Shown piece by piece: positions 1 to 4,749 of a stretch of DNA of 5,516 nucleotides. The DNA is taken from NCBI GenBank assembly GCA_005792865.1, contig SXQR01000149.1, positions 1 through 5,516 on the forward strand, in the 5' to 3' direction. The translations under genes were made by a program, and so were the position numbers. The number at the start of each line of letters is the position of its first letter. Positions within the stretch are counted from its first letter, which is position 1. The notes beneath the pieces were generated by a model. It saw only the letters and a program-made list of their open reading frames with translations, did not search any database and was not told the origin of the DNA. Source of the stretch: Flavobacterium sp. (GTDB lineage Bacteria > Bacteroidota > Bacteroidia > Flavobacteriales > Flavobacteriaceae).

Positions 1-414
1 GGTCTTGCGCGTATCGAGGATCTTTGTTTTGGTTCCCTCAAGCAAATCGGCGAAGTGGCGTGTCTTGGTCGCGATGGCCGACATCCGCTGCATTGAGTTC
101 AGCAAAAGCCGCTCCGCGCCCAAAATCGACCGGGACCGGCCCTGGACCGTGAAGACGATGTCCCCGTGATCCACCGGCGTCCCATCGGGGATCAGCACTT
201 CCATGTGCAGCTCGGGATCGACCGCCTCGAGAACCATCCGCGCGAACTCAACGCCCGCGATGACCCCGGTGTCCTTGACCAGCAACCGGGCCCGGCCCAT
301 GGCTTCAGCGGGAATGCACGCCAGCGACGAATGGTCTCCCGACCCGATGTCCTCGCGGATCCCGCCGGTTATGATGGTCTTGAGTTCGTGGAGGAAAGCT
401 TCGGGGGTGAGCAT
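1..414 (-). CDS. nadC: Nicotinate-nucleotide pyrophosphorylase (quinolinate phosphoribosyltransferase), N-terminal part, cut by window edge
   Basis: NadC converts quinolinate and PRPP to nicotinate mononucleotide, CO2 and pyrophosphate in cytoplasmic de novo NAD synthesis. The reading frame starts at the ATG read from 414 on the minus strand and is open for 138 codons to the window edge. Roughly half of a usual protein of about 280 residues is therefore present. Family motifs are clear: REDIGSGDHSS at residues 20-30, the AERLLLNSMQRMSAIAT stretch at 100-116 (substrate-binding Arg102), and ILDTRKT at 132-138, where the phosphate-binding active-site segment begins. The N-terminal domain is complete; most of the barrel domain lies outside the window. 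The ATG is preferred because the next in-frame ATG is 39 codons further in and would remove the GDHSS motif. No Shine-Dalgarno sequence is visible, as is common in Bacteroidota. The gene diverges from the rlmH pair across an AT-rich intergenic region. Confidence 0.95.
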   Translation of the reverse strand, partial: MLTPEAFLHELKTIITGGIREDIGSGDHSSLACIPAEAMGRARLLVKDTGVIAGVEFARMVLEAVDPELHMEVLIPDGTPVDHGDIVFTVQGRSRSILGAERLLLNSMQRMSAIATKTRHFADLLEGTKTKILDTRKT

Positions 415-421
415 GGTCTCG

Positions 422-461
422 AATTTGAAAATTTAAAAATTAGCCAATTTGAAAATTACGC
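422..461 (-). repeat. Octamer-period AATT repeat in the nadC leader
   Basis: Read on the plus strand, five consecutive 8-bp units each start with AATT: AATTTGAA, AATTTAAA, AATTAGCC, AATTTGAA, AATTACGC. A 12-bp string, AATTTGAAAATT, occurs exactly twice (422-433 and 446-457). The array ends 8 bp before the nadC start codon. It is inverted relative to the array at 643-690, so in nadC sense it reads like the other gene's leader. Confidence 0.75.
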
Positions 462-477
462 CTGATTGTCGTATCGG

Positions 478-485
478 CAAATTTA
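478..485 (-). promoter_or_regulatory. Possible Bacteroidota-type -7 box for nadC
   Basis: Read on the minus strand the bases are TAAATTTG, an exact match to the Bacteroidota primary-sigma -7 consensus TAnnTTTG. It would place the transcript start near 471 and give nadC a leader of about 57 nt that includes the octamer repeat at 422-461. No TTG-type -33 element is visible at the expected distance, and the region is AT-rich, so a chance match is possible. Confidence 0.35.
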
Positions 486-530
486 CGTGTATTTCCTTCG
501 AATCCTTTTTAAATTAATAAGGTTGCTTTC

Positions 531-551
531 TTACTGCCTACTGTCTCCTGA
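531..551 (+). repeat. Three degenerate 7-bp units (TACTG-type)
   Basis: Three adjacent heptamers are visible: TTACTGC, CTACTGT, CTCCTGA. They share a period of 7 and a core yTnCTGn. The array is short and imperfect, so coincidence cannot be excluded. It lies between the two octamer arrays of the same intergenic region. Confidence 0.45.
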
Positions 552-642
552 CCAAACGCAACCCATATACAACTTGATACATCTTTCATTTTTCAGTATT
601 TGCTCAATCCTCAATTATATTAAATGCTTAATGTTTCACCTC

Positions 643-690
643 ATTTTCAAATTTTCAAATTTCCTAATTTCCTAATTCGCTAACTTCGCC
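643..690 (+). repeat. Octamer-period repeat in the leader of the small membrane protein gene
   Basis: Six consecutive 8-bp units can be read: ATTTTCAA twice, ATTTCCTA twice, then ATTCGCTA and ACTTCGCC, decaying toward the start codon at 693. The stretch 641-661 is the reverse complement of 422-442 at 19 of 21 positions, so the two arrays form an inverted repeat around the intergenic region. Each array reads in the sense direction of the gene it precedes. Confidence 0.75.
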
Positions 691-692
691 CC

Positions 693-893
693 ATGTCACA
701 CAAAAACATCCTCAAGCTGTTCGCCATCGGTGTCGTGCTGATCTCGACGGGCATCGTCTTCAAGTTTTCCAAAAACGGCGTCGGTACCTTCCTTTTGATC
801 ATGGGGCTTTGCTTCCACTCCGTGGCGCTGGTGCTTTTGCTGGTCAGGGCTTTCAAAAAGCCGAAGGACGGGGACAACTTCATGGATACCTGA
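693..893 (+). CDS. Small two-helix membrane protein, function unknown
   Basis: I do not recognise this 66-residue protein. A short basic N-terminus (MSHKN) leads into a hydrophobic segment at about residues 7-25. A short polar turn (FSKNGVG) and a second hydrophobic segment at about 30-53 follow, ending in a basic, charged tail (RAFKKPKDGDNFMDT). This pattern fits an inner-membrane hairpin with both ends probably cytoplasmic by the positive-inside rule. The stop codon overlaps the rlmH start by one base (TGATG), so the two are likely co-transcribed and translationally coupled. The leader carries the octamer repeat and no Shine-Dalgarno sequence. That it is a real gene is supported by the overlap with rlmH, the coherent membrane topology and the coding-like GC content beginning exactly at the ATG. 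Longer minus-strand frames over it are shadows. Confidence 0.75.
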   Translation: MSHKNILKLFAIGVVLISTGIVFKFSKNGVGTFLLIMGLCFHSVALVLLLVRAFKKPKDGDNFMDT

Positions 894-1366
894 TGCAGGT
901 GCGGCTCGTGGCCATCGGCAAGACCGATTCGGCTCCCCTGGCCGAGCTGATCGCCTCCTACGCGAAACGGCTCTCGCATTACGTCCGCTTCGAGATGGAC
1001 GCCATTCCTGATCTCCGCCATGCAAAAAACCTTTCGCAGGCCGAACAAAAGGAGAAGGAAGGCGCACTCCTGCTCTCAAAGATTTTTCCCGGCGAGCGGC
1101 TGATCCTGTTGGACGAACGCGGCAGGCAATACTCGAGCGTTGACTTCGCGTCGCTTTTGCAAAAAAACATGAATTCGGGGGTCAAGGCGCTGGTATTCTT
1201 TATCGGAGGCCCATATGGATTCTCGAACCAGGTGTACGACCGTGCCGATGCAAAACTTTCCCTGTCCACAATGACCTTTTCGCACCAGATGGTCAGGCTG
1301 TTTTTTGTCGAACAGCTCTACCGCGCGTTCACCATCCTGCGCAACGAGCCGTATCACCACGAGTGA
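893..1366 (+). CDS. rlmH: 23S rRNA (pseudouridine1915-N3)-methyltransferase RlmH
   Basis: RlmH is a SPOUT-class, knotted methyltransferase that uses SAM to methylate N3 of pseudouridine 1915 in helix 69 of 23S rRNA, acting on assembled 70S ribosomes. The 157-residue product matches the usual family length of 155-159. Visible motifs are the start MQVRLVAIGK, LLDERG at 72-77, the SAM-knot loop FIGGPYGF at 103-110, LSLSTMTFSHQ at 122-132, EQLYRA at 140-145 and the invariant C-terminus PYHHE at 153-157. The start at 893 is chosen because the protein then begins exactly as the family does. An in-frame ATG at 809 would add 28 unrelated residues from inside the upstream gene. It overlaps the small membrane protein gene by one base and converges on folP with no gap between the stop codons. 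Confidence 0.97.
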   Translation: MQVRLVAIGKTDSAPLAELIASYAKRLSHYVRFEMDAIPDLRHAKNLSQAEQKEKEGALLLSKIFPGERLILLDERGRQYSSVDFASLLQKNMNSGVKALVFFIGGPYGFSNQVYDRADAKLSLSTMTFSHQMVRLFFVEQLYRAFTILRNEPYHHE

Positions 1367-1369
1367 TCA
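1364..1369. other. Abutting convergent stop codons in a TGATCA palindrome
   Basis: The rlmH stop is TGA at 1364-1366 and the folP stop is TGA read from 1369 to 1367 on the other strand. Together they make the 6-bp palindrome TGATCA. There is no intergenic DNA and no visible hairpin followed by a T-run in either direction, so transcripts probably run into each other's coding sequence. Confidence 0.95.
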
Positions 1370-2197
1370 GTCTGCCGCCGCCAACTTTTCGTAAATTTTG
1401 ACACACTCCACTGCCTCGCGAACATCGTGTACGCGCAGGATGCCTGCACCGTTTTGCAACGCCGCCATGTGCAGCGCGGTCGTGCCGTTGAGTGCGCCAT
1501 CGGTATCTGTGCCGATTACCGATCTGACCATGGATTTCCGCGAGACCCCGACCAATATCGGCAACCCGGCAATCGCAAAATCCGGCAAGTGTTGCATGAC
1601 GCGGTAATTCTGTTCAAGGGTCTTTGAAAACCCGAAGCCCGGGTCCAATATCAAATCGGAGATCCCGAGTGACCTTGCCGTATGGATCCTCCCGGAGAAA
1701 TACGATAACATCTCGTGGACGATATCGCCATAAACGGTATCTGCCATCATGGTCTGCGGGGTACCGCGCATGTGCATCATGATGTAGGGCACTCGCAATG
1801 CCGCCACGACCTCCATCATCTGCGGATCGAGATGCCCGGCCGAGACGTCATTCACGATCGCAGCCCCCTCGCCCACCGCGGCCCTAGCGACTTCTCCCCG
1901 GAAGGTATCGACCGAGACGATGGCATCGGGAAACTCGCGGGCAATCGCCCGGACGGCCGGCAATAGCCGCAACTTTTCTTCATCAATTGAAATATCCGCA
2001 GCCCCCGGCCTCGTGGAATAAGCGCCCAGATCGAGGAAATCGGCGCCTTGCGACAACATTTCGACGGCAGCCCTTACAGCCTCGGCGACTTCCCTGCTGC
2101 GGCTGCCCGCAAAGAATGAATCGGGGGTCAGGTTGACAATGCCCATGATTTTGGGTTTGTCCAGCGAAACAAGGCGGCCCGCGCAGTTGATGGTCAT
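1367..2197 (-). CDS. folP: Dihydropteroate synthase
   Basis: FolP condenses 6-hydroxymethyl-7,8-dihydropterin pyrophosphate with p-aminobenzoate to give 7,8-dihydropteroate in folate synthesis, and is the target of sulfonamides. The 276-residue TIM-barrel protein has normal length. Motifs in order are MGIVNLTPDSFF at 18-29 (metal/pterin Asn22), LDLGAYSTRPGA at 55-66 (the pABA/sulfa loop), SVDT at 95-98 (Asp97), IVNDVSAG at 114-121 (Asn116), MHMRGTPQTM at 141-150, DPGFGF at 185-190, VGVSRKS at 216-222 (Lys221) and RVHDV at 255-259 (Arg255, His257). These correspond to the E. coli active-site residues, so the enzyme should be functional. Tyr60 in the sulfa loop replaces the Gly/Glu-type residue of proteobacterial enzymes; I recall the DxGAYS form as usual in Bacteroidota. 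It diverges from the DUF1599 gene and converges on rlmH. Confidence 0.97.
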   Translation of the reverse strand: MTINCAGRLVSLDKPKIMGIVNLTPDSFFAGSRSREVAEAVRAAVEMLSQGADFLDLGAYSTRPGAADISIDEEKLRLLPAVRAIAREFPDAIVSVDTFRGEVARAAVGEGAAIVNDVSAGHLDPQMMEVVAALRVPYIMMHMRGTPQTMMADTVYGDIVHEMLSYFSGRIHTARSLGISDLILDPGFGFSKTLEQNYRVMQHLPDFAIAGLPILVGVSRKSMVRSVIGTDTDGALNGTTALHMAALQNGAGILRVHDVREAVECVKIYEKLAAAD

Positions 2198-2201
2198 CCG
2201 G

Positions 2202-2218
2202 ATAAATTAAAAATTTAT
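2202..2218. repeat. AT-only inverted repeat in the folP leader
   Basis: ATAAATT (2202-2208) and AATTTAT (2212-2218) are perfect 7-bp inverted arms around AAA. The element lies 4 bp upstream of the folP start codon and just upstream of the rightward TACTTTTG box. An RNA hairpin made only of A-U pairs would be weak; it could also be a protein-binding site or simply an AT-rich leader. Confidence 0.45.
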
Positions 2219-2220
2219 GC

Positions 2221-2228
2221 TACTTTTG
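2221..2228 (+). promoter_or_regulatory. Possible -7 box for the DUF1599-to-tpiA gene array
   Basis: TACTTTTG matches TAnnTTTG exactly and is 27 bp upstream of the ATG at 2256. The inferred transcript start is near 2235, giving a leader of about 20 nt. No TTTG or TTG is seen about 19-20 bp further upstream, so the box may be weak or may rely on another factor. Confidence 0.45.
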
Positions 2229-2242
2229 GAAAAAATCTGACA

Positions 2243-2273
2243 CAAATATAGCCGAATGGAGCCCACTTCCCAA
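2243..2273 (-). promoter_or_regulatory. Bacteroidota-type promoter for folP
   Basis: On the minus strand a TTG (2273-2271) is followed after 20 bp by TATATTTG (2250-2243), which fits the Bacteroidota -33/-7 architecture. The start would be near 2236, giving folP a leader of about 39 nt. The -33 element lies inside the first codons of the divergent DUF1599 gene, so promoter and coding sequence overlap. Confidence 0.6.
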
Positions 2274-2804
2274 GCGTACGACCGGGTCATCGAAGTTTGC
2301 CGAAACCTGTTCACCAACAAGATGACCGATTACGGCAGTGCGTGGCGGATCTTGCGGCTTCCTTCGCTCACCGACCAGATCTACATCAAGGCGCAGCGCA
2401 TCAGGAGCCTCCAGCAAAATGCGGTACGGCTGGTGGACGAGGACGAGACGGGGGAATTCATCGGGATCATCAACTATTCGGTGATGGCGCTCATCCAGCT
2501 CGAACTTGGCGTGGCCGAACAGCCCGACCTGACCGCTTCCCGTGCCACGGCGCTGTACGACGAAAAAATCGCCGAGACCAAGCGCCTGATGGAGGCCAAG
2601 AACCACGACTACGGCGAGGCCTGGCGCGAGATGCGCGTGAGCTCACTGACCGATCTGATCCTGCAGAAACTGCTGCGCATCAAGCAGATCGAGGACAACC
2701 AGGGCCGCACCCTCGTCTCGGAAGGCATCGACGCCAACTACCGGGACATGATCAATTATTCGGTTTTCGCGTTAATTTTATCGGGTTTCAACAAGACAAC
2801 ATGA
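2256..2804 (+). CDS. DUF1599 protein with two tandem copies of the domain
   Basis: The 182-residue protein is soluble, charged and mostly helical in appearance, with no signal peptide, so it is probably cytoplasmic. It consists of two related halves. The first has DYGSAW at 25-30, SLTDQI at 37-42, QRI at 47-49 and INYSVMALI at 72-80. The second has DYGEAW at 118-123, SLTDLI at 130-135, LRI at 140-142 and INYSVFALI at 166-174. The offset is 93-94 residues. This pattern is what I know as DUF1599 in Bacteroidota; I believe that family is also listed as a nucleotide-modification-associated domain, but no biochemical role can be read from the sequence. Conserved Asp, Tyr, Trp, Arg and Asn positions repeated in both halves hint at a ligand- or metal-binding helical fold. 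The stop overlaps the next start by four bases (ATGA). The ATG at 2256 precedes a sensible N-terminal helix; no Shine-Dalgarno is seen. Confidence 0.9.
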   Translation: MEPTSQAYDRVIEVCRNLFTNKMTDYGSAWRILRLPSLTDQIYIKAQRIRSLQQNAVRLVDEDETGEFIGIINYSVMALIQLELGVAEQPDLTASRATALYDEKIAETKRLMEAKNHDYGEAWREMRVSSLTDLILQKLLRIKQIEDNQGRTLVSEGIDANYRDMINYSVFALILSGFNKTT

Positions 2805-3901
2805 GAAATTTCATCACCTGGTTTTCACGGATATTCGTAGGCCTGCTGTTCATCGTATCGGGCCTGATCAAGCTCAATGATCCCGTAGGTTTCTCCTACA
2901 AATTAGCGGAATATTTTGGCGAATCGGTACTCAACTTGCCGTTCCTGATCCCCATCGCGCTACCGCTGGCGGTTTTCATCGTTATCTTCGAGGCGATCCT
3001 GGGCGTCATGCTCCTGGTGGGCTACCAGCCGAAATTTACGGTACGGAGCCTGTTGCTGATGATCGTATTCTTTACGTTTTTGACCTTTTATTCGGCATAC
3101 TTCAACAAAGTCACCGACTGCGGCTGCTTTGGCGACGCGCTCAAGCTCACGCCGTGGCAGTCTTTCTGGAAGGATGTTGTTTTGCTGATATTCATCGTAA
3201 TACTTTTCATCAACCGGAAATTCATCACGCCGCTGATGGGTCGTTCCGGACGCGGCATCGTGGTGGGCGTCGCCCTGGCCGCCTGCATTTTTATGGGCTA
3301 TTACGTGCTCAACCACCTGCCGATCATCGATTTCCGGGCCTACAAAACAGGAACCAACATCCCTGAAGGCATGTCGATACCCGAGGGCGCACCGCAGGCC
3401 AGGATCGAGATGACTTTTATCTACAAGGTCAATGGCGAGAACAGGGAGTTCAAGGAAGCCGATTTGATGAACCTGCCCGAGGGGGCCGAATTCGTGGACC
3501 GGCGCGATGTCGTTCTCGACGAAGGTTATGTGCCGCCAATCCACGATTTTACGATGGAGCTCGAGGGTTCGGATTATACCGATGAAATTCTCGCCATGCC
3601 AAAGGTGCTGATGTTCACGGTTTACGACCTGGACAAATCCAGTGAAACAGGCATGGAAAAACTCGAGGCGCTGCACCAATCGGCAAAGGCCAAAGGATAT
3701 AAGGTACTGGCGCTGACTTCGTCGGGGCCGGACAAGATCGCGGCCATCAAGGCGCGTTATGGGCATACTTTCGATTATTATTTTTGCGATGCGACCACCA
3801 TCAAGACCATCGAGCGCGCCAATCCGAGCCTTGTCGTCCTGGAGCGCGGTACGATCACGCAGAAATTCCACCACAATGATTCGGATAACCTGAAACTTTA
3901 A
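2801..3901 (+). CDS. DoxX/MauE-like membrane protein with C-terminal thioredoxin-like domain (BT_3928-type)
   Basis: The 366-residue protein has an N-terminal DoxX/MauE-like membrane region and an extracytoplasmic C-terminal region. The family signature FSRIFVGLLFIVSGLIKLND is at residues 8-27. Membrane segments lie at about 7-25, 47-74, 82-101, 122-138 and 152-170. A DCGCFGD motif at 106-112 sits just after the third segment, the cysteine position typical of MauE-like proteins. After about residue 175 the chain is soluble. A linker with IPEG repeated (187-190 and 193-196) and a PPIHDF segment (245-250) precede a region at about 267-366. That region resembles a thioredoxin fold, with a late NPSL at 341-344 where a cis-proline would fall, but it has no CxxC; its only cysteine is Cys329. 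Start 2801 overlaps the upstream stop (ATGA). The role is unknown; a redox function is inferred from the cysteine motif and the neighbouring lipoprotein thioredoxin. Confidence 0.88.
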   Translation: MRNFITWFSRIFVGLLFIVSGLIKLNDPVGFSYKLAEYFGESVLNLPFLIPIALPLAVFIVIFEAILGVMLLVGYQPKFTVRSLLLMIVFFTFLTFYSAYFNKVTDCGCFGDALKLTPWQSFWKDVVLLIFIVILFINRKFITPLMGRSGRGIVVGVALAACIFMGYYVLNHLPIIDFRAYKTGTNIPEGMSIPEGAPQARIEMTFIYKVNGENREFKEADLMNLPEGAEFVDRRDVVLDEGYVPPIHDFTMELEGSDYTDEILAMPKVLMFTVYDLDKSSETGMEKLEALHQSAKAKGYKVLALTSSGPDKIAAIKARYGHTFDYYFCDATTIKTIERANPSLVVLERGTITQKFHHNDSDNLKL

Positions 3902-3903
3902 TC

Positions 3904-4206
3904 ATGTCACCTACCAGAAAATCACGCCGCCCCACCGATTACCAGGCTTATTACATGGCCGCCTGCGTGGCCGGCCTCGCACTTGGTTATTACATGCTCG
4001 ACCACGTCGCGACCTGGGAAGAACCACCGCTGGGCAACACTTTCCACATTGTCGCCGGCTGTGTGCTGATGGCCGGATCTGCCCTGCTCCTGATCAAGCT
4101 GGTTCGCCAGCGCTATTTTCCAAAAAAGAAAAAGAAACGCGACCGCCCCATCTTTCTTGATGACCTTCAACAGCAAAAGAAAGACGATACGCCAAAAGTT
4201 CCTTAA
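3904..4206 (+). CDS. Small two-helix membrane protein with lysine-rich tail, function unknown
   Basis: I do not recognise this 100-residue protein. It has a basic N-terminus (TRKSRRP), hydrophobic segments at about residues 16-33 and 46-66 separated by a short acidic loop (DHVATWEEPPLGN), and then a basic cluster (RQRYFPKKKKKRDR at 68-81) and a polar tail. By the positive-inside rule both ends should be cytoplasmic and the WEEPP loop periplasmic. The start follows the upstream stop after two bases, so it is almost certainly co-transcribed with the DoxX-type gene. It ends 48 bp before the thioredoxin gene. Single cysteines at 21 and 53 fall at or near the membrane segments and make no CxxC motif. 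A small partner subunit of the neighbouring membrane protein is plausible but unproven. Confidence 0.8.
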   Translation: MSPTRKSRRPTDYQAYYMAACVAGLALGYYMLDHVATWEEPPLGNTFHIVAGCVLMAGSALLLIKLVRQRYFPKKKKKRDRPIFLDDLQQQKKDDTPKVP

Positions 4207-4211
4207 TTTTG
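4204..4211 (+). promoter_or_regulatory. Possible internal -7 box before the thioredoxin gene
   Basis: TAATTTTG matches TAnnTTTG exactly and begins with the stop codon of the upstream gene. The inferred start is near 4218, leaving a leader of about 37 nt before the ATG at 4255. No TTG lies at the expected -33 distance. The 48-bp gap, larger than at any other junction in this array, makes a separate promoter for the last two genes reasonable. Confidence 0.4.
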
Positions 4212-4254
4212 TGTGTGGCGGTATTGCCCCGCGTTACATTTACCTGAAAAACCC

Positions 4255-4749
4255 ATGAAAAACCTGCTTTTGTTACTTGCGGCCATCCTGGCCATTTCGT
4301 GCTCGAATGCGCAGAAAAACTCATTTTCGCCCGAAGCGCTTTCCCATCCGCTGACCGCGCTGGACGGATCAAAACCCGCTTTTGACGAGATATTGAAGCA
4401 ACATCGCGGCAAACCGCTCGTGATCGAGGTCTGGGCCTCGTGGTGCGGCGATTGCGTCAAATCGATGCCTGCCTTCAAGAAATTGCAATCGGAACACCCC
4501 GAAGCGGGCTATGTGTTCATCTCAATGGACCGCGCCGAGGACAAGTGGAAATCCGGGATCGAAAAACATGATCTCAAGGGTGCCCACTACTGGTCAACCG
4601 AAGGAATGAAAGGCTCTTTCGGCAAAGCGATCGATCTGGACTGGATTCCGCGGTACATCATCCTGGACGGAAAAGGAAATATTGCCCTGTACCGTGCCAT
4701 CGAGACCGACTTCGAAAAAATTGACCAAACCCTTAACAGCCTGAAATAA
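4255..4749 (+). CDS. Thioredoxin-like (TlpA-type) predicted lipoprotein
   Basis: The 164-residue protein has a thioredoxin fold with an active-site WCGDC at residues 63-67, the preceding strand PLVIEVWAS at 54-62, and a cis-proline segment WIPRYIILDGKGN at 130-142. It should act as a thiol-disulfide oxidoreductase. The N-terminus MKNLLLLLAAILAISCS is a signal peptide with a lipobox-like end and Cys16 as the likely lipidated residue. Cleavage after the SNA/Q stretch by signal peptidase I is an alternative. No acidic surface-export signal follows the cysteine, so the periplasmic face is more likely than the cell surface. The ATG at 4255 is chosen because it creates the signal peptide; an in-frame ATG at 4213 would bury it behind 14 extra residues. 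The gene overlaps tpiA by one base (TAATG). The partner or substrate is unknown; the DoxX/MauE-like protein upstream is the natural candidate. Confidence 0.9.
   Translation: MKNLLLLLAAILAISCSNAQKNSFSPEALSHPLTALDGSKPAFDEILKQHRGKPLVIEVWASWCGDCVKSMPAFKKLQSEHPEAGYVFISMDRAEDKWKSGIEKHDLKGAHYWSTEGMKGSFGKAIDLDWIPRYIILDGKGNIALYRAIETDFEKIDQTLNSLK

Larger units (their letters stand above)
415..692. other. AT-rich divergent intergenic region, nadC / small membrane protein
   Basis: This 278-bp non-coding stretch separates two divergent genes and is much richer in A and T than the coding DNA around it. It contains octamer-period repeats next to both start codons and three degenerate heptamers in the middle. 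The central part is pyrimidine-rich on the plus strand. A 69-codon plus-strand open frame at 466-675 translates to low-complexity, Leu/Ile/Phe/Ser-rich sequence and is not taken as a gene. I found no convincing promoter for the rightward gene and no tRNA or terminator. Confidence 0.8.

Noticed and set aside
166..465. Plus-strand open frames over the nadC region, and the 304-codon minus-strand frame at 2960-3874 over the DoxX-type gene
   Set aside because: They lie antisense to clear protein families and translate to Arg/His/Asp-rich sequence typical of shadows.
466..675. 69-codon plus-strand open frame in the nadC divergent spacer
   Set aside because: AT-rich DNA gives low-complexity hydrophobic sequence, the frame runs through the repeat arrays, and it has no coding-like base composition.
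809..892. In-frame upstream ATG extending rlmH by 28 residues
   Set aside because: The extension lies inside the small membrane protein gene, does not resemble RlmH, and the start at 893 gives the family's normal N-terminus and length.
2773..2780. TAATTTTA as a possible promoter box for the DoxX-type gene
   Set aside because: It is only 7 of 8 matches, lies inside the DUF1599 coding end, has no -33 partner, and the ATGA overlap already explains expression.
2297..2800. Long open frame running in front of the DoxX-type gene, apparently making a 534-residue protein
   Set aside because: This part is an Arg/His/Gln/Pro-rich shadow of the DUF1599 gene in another frame. The DoxX family start MRNFITWFSR is at 2801.
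4122..4128. A AAA AAG heptamer in the correct phase for -1 frameshifting in the small lysine-rich membrane protein
   Set aside because: It arises naturally from a Lys run, the -1 frame stops after ten codons at 4160, and I see no stimulatory hairpin downstream. Treated as coincidence.
4216..4230. Possible hairpin (GCGG...CCGC) after the small membrane protein gene as a terminator
   Set aside because: The stem is only about four pairs and no T-run follows.
4213..4254. In-frame upstream ATG extending the thioredoxin-like protein by 14 residues
   Set aside because: It would bury the lipoprotein signal peptide that begins at 4255, and it falls immediately after the possible -7 box.
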